The position numbers and the translations under genes were made by a program. From assembly GCA_001805125.1 (NCBI GenBank), contig MHEF01000071.1, positions 3,946-12,365 of the forward strand: a DNA stretch of 8,420 bases. The letters are read 5' to 3'. The notes beneath the pieces are model-generated. The model was not told the origin of the DNA. It searched no databases and worked only from the letters and a program-made list of their open reading frames with translations. The stretch's first letter is position 1; every line of letters begins with the position of its first letter. The DNA is from Nitrospirae bacterium RBG_13_39_12 (lineage in GTDB: Bacteria; Nitrospirota; Thermodesulfovibrionia; Thermodesulfovibrionales; SM23-35). Shown here piece after piece: positions 1 to 6,488 of this stretch.

Positions 1-1239
1 ATAGATAACCGGATATTTTGTATTTAGATCAAACTCAGAACTATTAGCAGAAAGACCGCAGATATTTCTTGCAAACTCTATAACGGCACATTGCATGCCG
101 AGGCATATACCAAAAAATGGAATCTTTTTTTCACGCGAAAATTTTATGGCGCTTACCTTCCCCTCAATTCCTCTATACCCAAATCCTCCAGGCACGAGGA
201 TTCCGTCAGCCTCGGATAAATATCTTTCAGGGCCGTTAACTTCTATTTCTTCCGAATCTATCCATTGTAAATTCACACGGGCATCATTTGCTATACCGCC
301 ATGGGTATGAGCCTCTATTAGGCTTTTGTAAGAGTCCTTAAGCCCTGTATATTTTCCTACTATTGCAATATTTACCTCATTCTTGGGTTCCTTTATCTTC
401 CTTACCACATCTTTCCAGAGAGTAAGGTCCGGCTCTTTTAAATTCAGGTTGAGTTTTTTGCTTACAAGTAAATCAAGCCCTTCACTGTTTAACATAAGGG
501 GAACCTCATATATCGTCTCAACATCCCTCGCAGAGATCACAGCATCAACGTCAAGGTTGCAGTGAATTGCTATCTTTTTCTTTGAATCCGGTGGAAGAGG
601 CCTTTCAGTCCTGCATAAAAGTATATCGGGCTGAATGCCTATTTCTCTGAATTCTTTAACACTGTGCTGTGTGGGCTTTGTCTTCAACTCACCGGCCGAT
701 CTCACGTAAGGGATAAGTGTAAGATGAATATATAGTACATTTTCCCTGCCTACATCATATCTGAACTGTCTTATTGCCTCAAGGAATGGCAGGCTCTCAA
801 TATCTCCTATAGTACCACCAATCTCAACTATTACCACATCATAGTCATTGCTCACAGCTCTTATCGCCTTTTTAATCTCATCTGTTATATGCGGAACAAC
901 CTGCACCGTCTCTCCAAGATAATCTCCCTGTCTCTCCCTAGTGATTACATTGTAATAAATCTTTCCCGTTGTAAAATTGTTTGCCTGTGAAGTCCTTATT
1001 GACGTAAACCTCTCATAATGTCCCAGGTCTAGGTCTGTCTCAGCACCATCATCAGTAACAAATACCTCACCATGCTGAAATGGACTTAGTGTCCCCGGGT
1101 CAACATTGATATACGGATCTAATTTCTGAAGAGTAACTTTTAACCCTTTTGCTTCGAGTAGCGAACCACAGGCCGATGCGGCAATACCCTTTCCAAGAGC
1201 TGAAACAACACCACCCGTTACAAAGATGTACTTAGACAT
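1..1239 (-). CDS. pyrG: CTP synthase, C-terminal part cut off by the window edge
   Basis: CTP synthase makes CTP from UTP, ATP and glutamine in the cytoplasm, the last step of pyrimidine nucleotide synthesis. The frame is open from ATG at 1239 to position 1 (413 codons); the family is about 535-550 residues, so roughly the last quarter is missing. The N-terminus reads MSKYIFVTGGVVSALGKGI, the family signature with its phosphate-binding loop (K17). The synthetase domain continues through LDPYINVDPGTLSP, DDGAETDLDLGHYERF and VEIGGTIGDIESLPFLEA. The glutaminase domain follows, with VPGGFGYRG and the nucleophile motif GICLGMQ; the Cys is codon 379, the same number as Cys379 of the E. coli enzyme. 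No frameshift was found on reading every codon. The start overlaps the end of kdsB by 22 bp and has AAAGGA upstream inside kdsB, so the two are probably cotranscribed and translationally coupled. Identification is very secure. Confidence 0.97.
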   Translation of the reverse strand, partial: MSKYIFVTGGVVSALGKGIAASACGSLLEAKGLKVTLQKLDPYINVDPGTLSPFQHGEVFVTDDGAETDLDLGHYERFTSIRTSQANNFTTGKIYYNVITRERQGDYLGETVQVVPHITDEIKKAIRAVSNDYDVVIVEIGGTIGDIESLPFLEAIRQFRYDVGRENVLYIHLTLIPYVRSAGELKTKPTQHSVKEFREIGIQPDILLCRTERPLPPDSKKKIAIHCNLDVDAVISARDVETIYEVPLMLNSEGLDLLVSKKLNLNLKEPDLTLWKDVVRKIKEPKNEVNIAIVGKYTGLKDSYKSLIEAHTHGGIANDARVNLQWIDSEEIEVNGPERYLSEADGILVPGGFGYRGIEGKVSAIKFSREKKIPFFGICLGMQCAVIEFARNICGLSANSSEFDLNTKYPVIY

Positions 1240-1979
1240 TTTTCTATCCTTTCAATGTCTTCAAGGGTATCTACCCCGTAGGTTTCATAGAAAGTTTCTT
1301 TTACCTTGATTTTCATTCCGTTCTCAAGCGCCCGCAGCTGTTCGAGTTTTTCTATCTTTTCAAGTTCTGTTGGTACCATATTTGCGAGTGAAGTGAGCAC
1401 CTCTTTCCTGTAGCTATAAATGCCTACATGCTTATAGAAATTTCGATTTTCGATTTTCGATTTTCGAATTTCAAAAAGACTCTTCCATTCATCTCTATTA
1501 AAAGGTATCGGTGACCTTGAAAAATAGAGCGCGAACCCTTCTTTATCAAAAACGACTTTAACTACGTTATGGTCTGCTATTTCTTCAGTGTCTTCAATTT
1601 TTTTTGTCAGGGTACCTATAGAGGCTCTTTTATCATCAAGGAGAGTAATAACATCATCTATCATTTCAGGACGTATAAGCGGTTCATCACCTTGCACGTT
1701 GACAATTATATCATAATCCATTGAAGAAGCTACTTCTGCAATTCTGTCTGTACCTGAAGGATGCTCCTTATCCGTCATTACCGCCCTTCCGCCGAAATTG
1801 ACAACACTCTCGTATATTTTCTCGTTATCGGTTGCAACAATTACATCTTCCGCAAGGCGCGAGAGTTTTGAGTTCCTATACACATGCTGAATAACAGGCT
1901 CACCTTTTAGAGGGTACAAAGGTTTTCCCGGGAAGCGGGTAGAATAATAACGGGCAGGAATGATGACTATTGCAGTCAT
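1218..1979 (-). CDS. kdsB: 3-deoxy-manno-octulosonate cytidylyltransferase (CMP-KDO synthetase)
   Basis: KdsB activates KDO with CTP to CMP-KDO for the lipopolysaccharide inner core, acting in the cytoplasm. The 253-residue product is close to the usual 245-255. It begins MTAIVIIPARYYSTRFPGKP, with the substrate-binding RYxSTRFPGKPL at 10-21. NVQGDEPLI at 94-102 contains metal ligand D98, HVGIYSYR lies at 184-191, and YGVDT at 234-238 contains the second metal ligand D237. Residues 170-181 (about EIRKSKIENRNF) are encoded by a 7-bp tandem repeat and lengthen the variable loop before HVGIY, which is shorter in E. coli KdsB. The ATG at 1979 is the only plausible start, since the next in-frame Met is residue 68. 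There is no Shine-Dalgarno sequence, and the best promoter leaves a leader of only about 8 nt. The 3' end overlaps pyrG, the supplier of its co-substrate. Confidence 0.96.
   Translation of the reverse strand: MTAIVIIPARYYSTRFPGKPLYPLKGEPVIQHVYRNSKLSRLAEDVIVATDNEKIYESVVNFGGRAVMTDKEHPSGTDRIAEVASSMDYDIIVNVQGDEPLIRPEMIDDVITLLDDKRASIGTLTKKIEDTEEIADHNVVKVVFDKEGFALYFSRSPIPFNRDEWKSLFEIRKSKIENRNFYKHVGIYSYRKEVLTSLANMVPTELEKIEKLEQLRALENGMKIKVKETFYETYGVDTLEDIERIEKCLSTSL
1441..1468. repeat. 7-bp tandem repeat inside kdsB
   Basis: Four consecutive 7-bp units read TTTCGAT, TTTCGAT, TTTCGAT and TTTCGAA on the plus strand. They are flanked by GAAA on the left and TTTC after the last unit, so the whole block has palindromic tips. 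Because 7 is not a multiple of 3, successive units are read in different phases, giving the non-repetitive peptide EIRKSKIENRNF (residues 170-181 of KdsB). The reading frame is kept. The block falls in a loop of variable length just before HVGIY, so it is probably tolerated as a surface insertion. Confidence 0.85.
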
Positions 1980-1993
1980 ATTATTAATTTTAG

Positions 1994-2023
1994 ATTATAT
2001 ACTGATTTCACATCTCTTGACAA
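1994..2023 (-). promoter_or_regulatory. Predicted sigma70-type promoter of kdsB-pyrG
   Basis: On the minus strand TTGTCA (2023-2018, 5 of 6 to consensus) is followed after 18 bp by a perfect TATAAT (1999-1994). Transcription would start near 1987, leaving a leader of about 8 nt before the kdsB ATG and no room for a ribosome binding site. The -35 box overlaps by five bases the -35 box of the opposing promoter. Prediction from sequence only. Confidence 0.55.
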
Positions 2024-2045
2024 TACCCTTTAAATATTTCACAAT
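2017..2045 (+). promoter_or_regulatory. Predicted sigma70-type promoter of the PEPCK-like gene
   Basis: A perfect TTGACA (2017-2022) is followed after 17 bp by CACAAT (2040-2045, 4 of 6 to consensus). The expected start near 2052 gives an untranslated leader of about 150 nt. I saw no convincing riboswitch or strong hairpin in that leader, only short AT-rich dyads. The -35 box nearly coincides with that of the divergent kdsB promoter. The weak -10 makes this less certain than the opposing promoter. Confidence 0.4.
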
Positions 2046-2205
2046 AAGCATCGTTATAGACCTTTCGCTCTATGTCTTTTTGAACGAGCTTGGTTACTAT
2101 TTGATATCTTTTAGATCATATTTCCAGTTAAACAGAAAGGCATAAGAGACTTTTGCTATCGGCTTAAAAAGATAATTAATAAAACATAGGGAGAAAAATA
2201 GACAG

Positions 2206-3867
2206 ATGGCAACAATTCATAGTATTCCCGGATCTTCATGGAGAGCTTTTATTGAAAGCGCATTCTTCGCTAATTCTGTAAAAAAGACAACCATGGCTGA
2301 ACTTTATAAGCTTGCTGTAAAACAACCAGAAGTTGTTACAACATCTGAGCCCATGTATAATCCTGAACAGTTTAAACTTCCTAAAAATGCCAAAGTTCTC
2401 GTCTCAAATGACGGTGGAATAGTAGGACGCACAGCTAGGTCAAGGCGATTGGTTCGGGAAATGGGTAAAGATAAAGATAAATATCTCCATCTTTTGGGAG
2501 AAGCCATCTACAATTTCAGCCGTCGTGAAGGTCTGTGGCTTGAAGGAATAATTGGCTTACATCCTAACTTTATGGTAAAGGCACACCTCCTAAGCCCTGT
2601 AACTGACGCAAAAAATATGCTTGATTGGGGGCTTAACTTTACTCCATGGATGAAACCGTGGAACGATTTGTATGAGAAATCCCGTCTATTAAATGAGCCG
2701 GACGTTCTTGTATTTGCCGACCCTGAATGGTTAAATCTTGAATTCGCTAACGGACTCGTAATAATTGATGAGATACAGAACTGTATTGCAATTTTAGGAC
2801 TGCGATATTTTGGCGAAAGGAAGAAAGGTACACTTACCCTCGGCTGGACTATCGGTGTCCGTCAGAATATGGTGGCGTGTCACGGCGGTATCAAAAAAAT
2901 CGGGAATAATCCACCCATCGCTGTATTCGGGCTGTCAGGTTCAGGGAAATCTTCCATTACCAACAGCCACGATCATGCGGGTACCTTACGTGACAAGGAA
3001 AAGGTCACTGTTATTCACGATGATGCATTTTTAATTGACCTTGAAAATGACATTACTGTTGCACTCGAACCAAGCCTGTTTGATAAGACTGATGCTGTTG
3101 AATTTAAGGACCCGATAATATCGTATTTCTATACTGCCCAGAATATAGGTGTAACGGAGCTTCCTGATGGCAGTAAAAGATTAGTTTGTGCAGACATAAG
3201 GAATGATAACGGCAGATGCATTAAGACAAGGGATATGTTTAATCATGCAGATTTTTGTAGCAGACCAGGCATGGTCATCTGGCTGCAGAAAGATACAAGT
3301 CTGCCACCGATAAGCAAAGTCAATTCTATAGACCTTGCCGTAGCCATGGGAGCCTCACTAAGCACCATGCGCGCTAAAGGTGTAGAAAATATTGATCCAA
3401 AGGAACTCAAAAAATTAGTAATCGAGCCTTTTGCAAACCCGTTCAGGGTTCATCCGCTTTTAGAAGACTGCATGCAATTTAAAAAACTTTTCAAGCTGGG
3501 GACTGATTGCTACATCATGAATACACATGCCTTTGGTCTTCCAGGTAATCTTGTTGATATCCCAAAGGAGCTTTCCCTAACAATTGTCACGGAATTGGTA
3601 AGAGGAAACATTGATTGGAGGGATTGGAGAGCTTTCCAGGGACTTTCACTTCCTAAAAACGGGAAAGATTTATTTGGCGCTGATTATGATAAAAAATACA
3701 AACCTTCAAGGGAACCTGATTATTTAAGCTTTTTGCGCGACAGGATGCAAGACCGGATAACTTTTTTATCTAACAAGAGGGACCTGGAAAACGATATGGA
3801 CAGTCTCTTTGTTGACTCCCTTGTAGAAGCAAGAATAGTCATTGACCAGATTCTACATCCCGTTTAG
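2206..3867 (+). CDS. Divergent ATP-type phosphoenolpyruvate carboxykinase-like protein
   Basis: The 553-residue protein resembles ATP-dependent PEP carboxykinase, which interconverts oxaloacetate and PEP. Motifs: GGIVGRT at 70-76 (R75, like E. coli R65); YFGERKKG at 201-208 (Y201, K206, K207, like Y207, K212, K213); H226 (like H232); P-loop GLSGSGKSS at 242-250 (K248, S249, like K254, T255); HDD at 271-273 (metal-binding aspartate); and LPPISK at 366-371. Spacing Y-K-H-Ploop (5, 20, 22) equals that of E. coli, so the fold is secure. Oddities: K371 replaces catalytic R333; the segment matching the adenine-site RISIKDT reads PKELSLT, without its arginine; and about ten extra residues follow the P-loop. 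Overall similarity is low, so the true substrate or nucleotide may differ. The start ATG has AGGGAG 12 nt upstream. The M50 gene follows after 15 nt. Function as a PEPCK is inference. Confidence 0.75.
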   Translation: MATIHSIPGSSWRAFIESAFFANSVKKTTMAELYKLAVKQPEVVTTSEPMYNPEQFKLPKNAKVLVSNDGGIVGRTARSRRLVREMGKDKDKYLHLLGEAIYNFSRREGLWLEGIIGLHPNFMVKAHLLSPVTDAKNMLDWGLNFTPWMKPWNDLYEKSRLLNEPDVLVFADPEWLNLEFANGLVIIDEIQNCIAILGLRYFGERKKGTLTLGWTIGVRQNMVACHGGIKKIGNNPPIAVFGLSGSGKSSITNSHDHAGTLRDKEKVTVIHDDAFLIDLENDITVALEPSLFDKTDAVEFKDPIISYFYTAQNIGVTELPDGSKRLVCADIRNDNGRCIKTRDMFNHADFCSRPGMVIWLQKDTSLPPISKVNSIDLAVAMGASLSTMRAKGVENIDPKELKKLVIEPFANPFRVHPLLEDCMQFKKLFKLGTDCYIMNTHAFGLPGNLVDIPKELSLTIVTELVRGNIDWRDWRAFQGLSLPKNGKDLFGADYDKKYKPSREPDYLSFLRDRMQDRITFLSNKRDLENDMDSLFVDSLVEARIVIDQILHPV

Positions 3868-3872
3868 AAAGG
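3866..3872 (+). promoter_or_regulatory. Ribosome binding site supporting a TTG start
   Basis: AGAAAGG overlaps the TAG stop of the PEPCK-like gene and lies 10 nt before TTG at 3883. An in-frame TAG at 3865-3867 excludes any earlier start, and no ATG or GTG lies in frame between. The TTG is therefore the best start, and reinitiation by ribosomes finishing the upstream gene is likely. Confidence 0.6.
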
Positions 3873-3882
3873 TTATAAAGTT

Positions 3883-4578
3883 TTGGATTTCCCGAATATT
3901 GCACGGCAGATAATTGTATCAGCTTTCCCCATACTGATAGCTATTACTTTTCATGAGCTTTCTCATGGTTTTGTAGCAAACAAATTAGGCGATCCAACAG
4001 CCAAAATGATGGGCAGGCTTACATTGAACCCGATAGCACATATTGATCCCTTTGGCACGATATTGTTGCCCCTTATGCTTCTAATATTCACTAATGGTCA
4101 GTTTGTTTTTGGATATGCAAAACCAGTCCCTATAAATCCCATGAACTTCAAGAATCCCAAAAAGGACATGGCTATTTCAGCGGCTGCAGGGCCGGTAATT
4201 AATATACTGCTGGCAATCTTTAGTGCATTAATCCTTCATTTTCTGCTGAAACCTTTATTGAATGTCCTGCCCGGAAATTTTTCGAATACTGTTATCCTGC
4301 CTTTGCTAATGATATTCACATATTCAGCTCTTGTGAATATTGTCTTAGCATGTTTTAACATGATACCGATCCCTCCCCTTGATGGTGGCAGGGTATTAAC
4401 CGGGTTTCTGCCTTATAAGCATGCTGTATCATTCAGCAAAATTGAACCATACGGTTTTATAATTGTTATTATTCTTATTGCAACAGGCATAGCAAACTAT
4501 TTCATCGTTCCTTTCATATTCTTTTTTGTAAAATTACTGCAACTTAATTATTTTCTGGCATTACTTCAGATTTTCTAA
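3883..4578 (+). CDS. Site-2 protease family (M50) membrane zinc metalloprotease
   Basis: This 231-residue integral membrane protein belongs to the short, PDZ-less M50 family. HELSH at 24-28 lies inside the first hydrophobic segment and supplies two zinc ligands and the catalytic glutamate. NMIPIPPLDGG at 159-169 supplies the third ligand, D167. SAAAGPVINILLA near 99-111 is the conserved GPxxN helix of the family. Hydrophobic stretches at roughly 10-30, 54-78, 97-121, 135-160, 190-208 and 209-229 suggest five or six membrane segments. M50 proteases cut transmembrane substrates within the membrane; the substrate here cannot be told. It starts at TTG 15 nt after the PEPCK-like stop, so it is probably in that transcript, and trpS follows 72 nt later. 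As I recall, a short M50 gene beside trpS is common in Desulfobacterota-like genomes, often with scpA-scpB, which are absent here. Confidence 0.93.
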   Translation: MDFPNIARQIIVSAFPILIAITFHELSHGFVANKLGDPTAKMMGRLTLNPIAHIDPFGTILLPLMLLIFTNGQFVFGYAKPVPINPMNFKNPKKDMAISAAAGPVINILLAIFSALILHFLLKPLLNVLPGNFSNTVILPLLMIFTYSALVNIVLACFNMIPIPPLDGGRVLTGFLPYKHAVSFSKIEPYGFIIVIILIATGIANYFIVPFIFFFVKLLQLNYFLALLQIF

Positions 4579-4650
4579 TTCTCTTTCATGTAATTGCCGG
4601 ATAAGCAAATTAGTATAGAAATAAAATATTATCAGTGAGGTAAAAGATAG

Positions 4651-5637
4651 ATGATTAAAGAAAGAGTTCTCAGCGGGATGCAGGCAAGTGGTAAACTACA
4701 TATAGGTAATCTTGTGGGAGCTTTAAGCAACTGGGTAAAGCTCCAGGATAATTATGACTGCTATTATTTTGTAGCAGACTGGCATGCCCTTACTACAGGT
4801 TATGCTGATCCTTCATCTATTAACGAATCTACAAAAGACATTCTTATCAATTTTCTTGCAGCAGGGCTCGACCCTGACAAATGCACAATATTTATACAGT
4901 CAAGGGTCCTTGAGCATGCAGAATTACATCTTCTTCTGTCGATGATCACACCACTCGGATGGCTCGAAAGAGTACCAACCTATAAAGAAAAACAACAGGA
5001 ACTCAAAGACAGAGACTTATCCACATATGGTTTCCTCGGATACCCTCTTCTTCAGACTGCCGATATTATTATTTACAGGGCAAAATATGTTCCAGTCGGA
5101 ATTGACCAGGTTCCACATCTCGAGATAAGTAGAGAGATAGCAAGGAGATTTAATAATCTCTATAAAGAGGTCTTTCCTGAACCAGAAGCTTTACTTGCAG
5201 AGTTTCCGAAGATGGTTGGAACTGATGGAAGAAAGATGTCTAAGAGCTATGATAATGCAATTTATCTTTCAGATACACCTCAGGATGTTGAACAAAAAAT
5301 AAAAACAATGGTCACTGACCCTGCACGAATAAAAAGAACAGATGCAGGGAATCCAGAATTATCTCCTGTGTACCAGCTTCATAAAATTTTCTCATCAGAA
5401 AAGGAACAGGAAGAAGTTGCGGAGGGATGTAAAAAAGCAGGCATTGGGTGCATTGAATGCAAAAATATTCTTATCAAAAATGTCTTTACAATAATGGATC
5501 CTATCTGGACAAAACGTAACGAACTTATCAATAATCCGGCTGTCCTTGATGATATTGCATTTTTAGGTACAGAAAAGGCTACCAAGGTTGCTAAAGAGAC
5601 TATGCAGCTTGTTAGAGAGGCAATGGGACTGTTTTAG
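4651..5637 (+). CDS. trpS: Tryptophanyl-tRNA synthetase
   Basis: This cytoplasmic class I aminoacyl-tRNA synthetase charges tRNA-Trp with tryptophan. The 328-residue length matches the bacterial family (about 330). It begins MIKERVLSGMQASGKLHIGN, with the HIGH-type motif HIGN at 17-20. The KMSKS motif is exact at 195-199, in GTDGRKMSKSYDN. The Rossmann-core motifs LGYPLLQTADIIIY (129-142) and VPVGIDQVPHLEISREIA (147-164) are present. The C-terminal GIGCIECK near 264-271 is, as I recall, usual in this subgroup. TGAGGT lies 9 nt before the ATG. The 72-nt gap after the M50 gene holds only a weak promoter candidate (TTGCCG at 4594-4599, then TAGAAA after 16 bp), so it may be read from upstream, from its own promoter, or both. 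Its TAG stop overlaps the convergent ccdA stop. Confidence 0.98.
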   Translation: MIKERVLSGMQASGKLHIGNLVGALSNWVKLQDNYDCYYFVADWHALTTGYADPSSINESTKDILINFLAAGLDPDKCTIFIQSRVLEHAELHLLLSMITPLGWLERVPTYKEKQQELKDRDLSTYGFLGYPLLQTADIIIYRAKYVPVGIDQVPHLEISREIARRFNNLYKEVFPEPEALLAEFPKMVGTDGRKMSKSYDNAIYLSDTPQDVEQKIKTMVTDPARIKRTDAGNPELSPVYQLHKIFSSEKEQEEVAEGCKKAGIGCIECKNILIKNVFTIMDPIWTKRNELINNPAVLDDIAFLGTEKATKVAKETMQLVREAMGLF

Positions 5638-6356
5638 AACTTTATTCCTACATCAGGGAATAATCCTGCAAGATACCTTATCTTATCAGCAAGAAGCAAG
5701 ACACCAAAGACTATAAGAAGCACGCCACTTGCAATCATTATTATATTCATATATTTAAAAAGGCTTTTCATATAGATTAAAAAACTATTTATAGCAAGCG
5801 CTGATACAAAGAACGGTACTGCGAGGCCAAGCGAATAGACTGTAAGCAATTTGAGTCCATAGACAGCAGAACCTTTTGAGCCTGCATAAAGAAGTATTGC
5901 ACCAAGAAATGGACCTATGCACGGGCTCCAGCCTGCGGCAAATGTCATCCCGACAATAAATGTCCCAAAATATCCGGCAGGTTTACCACTCAGATGTATC
6001 TTTTTGTCTTTCATGAGAAAATTGAGTTTCAAAAAACCTGCGATAAAAAGACCAAAGATTATTATTAGTACACCGCCAATTATTCTTATTAAATCGAGGT
6101 ATTCATATAAAACCCTCCCGATTGCAGAAGACGATAACCCGAGTATAATGAATACTGAGGAAAAACCGGATATGAATGCGATAGAGTTTACTATTGTCAA
6201 GTACCTGATTCTTTTCTTATCAACTCCAACAGTAAGGTCTTCAAAAGAAATACCGGTTATAAAGGATATATAAGAAGGCAAAAGAGGTAAAAAGCAAGGA
6301 GACAGGAATGATAATATACCTGCAAGGAAGGCTAAAGAATATGAGATGTCTTGCAT
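5634..6356 (-). CDS. ccdA: CcdA-type cytochrome c biogenesis / thiol-disulfide membrane protein
   Basis: CcdA-type proteins (DsbD transmembrane domain family) carry reducing electrons from cytoplasmic thioredoxin across the inner membrane to periplasmic partners, typically for cytochrome c maturation. The 240-residue product has about six hydrophobic segments, near 6-36, 53-78, 86-112, 127-157, 165-190 and 200-224. The two family cysteines are C21 in LSFLSPCFLPLLPSY and C146 in AAGWSPCIGPF, each in the expected SPC context with nearby prolines. No soluble thioredoxin-like domain is attached and no partner gene is adjacent, so the downstream partner is unknown. The ATG at 6356 has only a weak AGAG ahead of it. 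Immediately upstream lies the folded inverted-repeat element, so its 5' leader may include that structure. The TAA stop overlaps trpS by 4 bp. Confidence 0.92.
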   Translation of the reverse strand: MQDISYSLAFLAGILSFLSPCFLPLLPSYISFITGISFEDLTVGVDKKRIRYLTIVNSIAFISGFSSVFIILGLSSSAIGRVLYEYLDLIRIIGGVLIIIFGLFIAGFLKLNFLMKDKKIHLSGKPAGYFGTFIVGMTFAAGWSPCIGPFLGAILLYAGSKGSAVYGLKLLTVYSLGLAVPFFVSALAINSFLIYMKSLFKYMNIIMIASGVLLIVFGVLLLADKIRYLAGLFPDVGIKF

Positions 6357-6367
6357 ATCATCTCTAA

Positions 6368-6457
6368 GTCATTCCCGCTTGTCGGGTTGCCTCAGCGACT
6401 CGCTTGAGGAGAGAATCCTTCCTATATATAGAAAGATTCCGAACAAGTCGGAATGAT
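6368..6457. repeat. About 90-bp folded inverted-repeat element
   Basis: The ends are imperfect inverted copies. TCATTCC (6369-6375) pairs with GGAATGA (6450-6456), and about 14 of 19 bases match when the right arm is reversed. Each arm also folds alone: CCCG-CTTGT-CGGG (6374-6386) on the left and ATTCCGA-ACAAG-TCGGAAT (6436-6454) on the right, so the two loops are complementary. Between them sit a CCTCAGCG/CGCTTGAGG hairpin (6390-6409, one bulge) and a GAATC..GATTC stem (6413-6439). It fills most of the gap between mogA and ccdA. It resembles small interspersed palindromic or MITE-like repeats, but copy number cannot be known from one window. Confidence 0.6.
6430..6454 (-). terminator. Possible weak terminator after mogA
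   Basis: On the minus strand a perfect 7-bp stem (ATTCCGA/TCGGAAT, 5-nt loop) is followed by CTTTCT. It lies 35 nt beyond the mogA stop. The stem is short and the U-tract is interrupted, so termination would be partial at best. It is the right arm of the inverted-repeat element and may have no such role. Confidence 0.25.
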
Positions 6458-6488
6458 AAAGAAGTAAGGGAGTACAGTGTAATTACTA

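Noticed and set aside
1441..1468. CRISPR-like or origin-like iterated repeat
   Set aside because: Units are 7 bp and contiguous with no spacers, and they are translated in frame within kdsB.
1960..2145. A 61-codon hydrophobic plus-strand frame across the kdsB start and the divergent promoter region
   Set aside because: It overlaps kdsB antisense, its hydrophobicity follows from AT-rich DNA, and it runs across both predicted promoters. Nothing in it resembles a known small protein.
2046..2205. A riboswitch in the long leader of the PEPCK-like gene
   Set aside because: Only short AT-rich dyads are visible, such as GCTC/GAGC. No known aptamer core or terminator-antiterminator pair was recognised.
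2304..2507. Antisense frame inside the PEPCK-like gene
   Set aside because: It lies wholly within a well-supported gene, has no ribosome site and no recognisable motif.
4594..4621. A dedicated trpS promoter (TTGCCG, 16 bp, TAGAAA)
   Set aside because: Both boxes match consensus at only 4 of 6 positions, too weak to list as a separate feature.
5642..5663. TTATTCC/GGAATAA dyad after trpS as a terminator
   Set aside because: The stem is only 7 bp and AT-rich, no T-tract follows on either strand, and it lies within ccdA codons.
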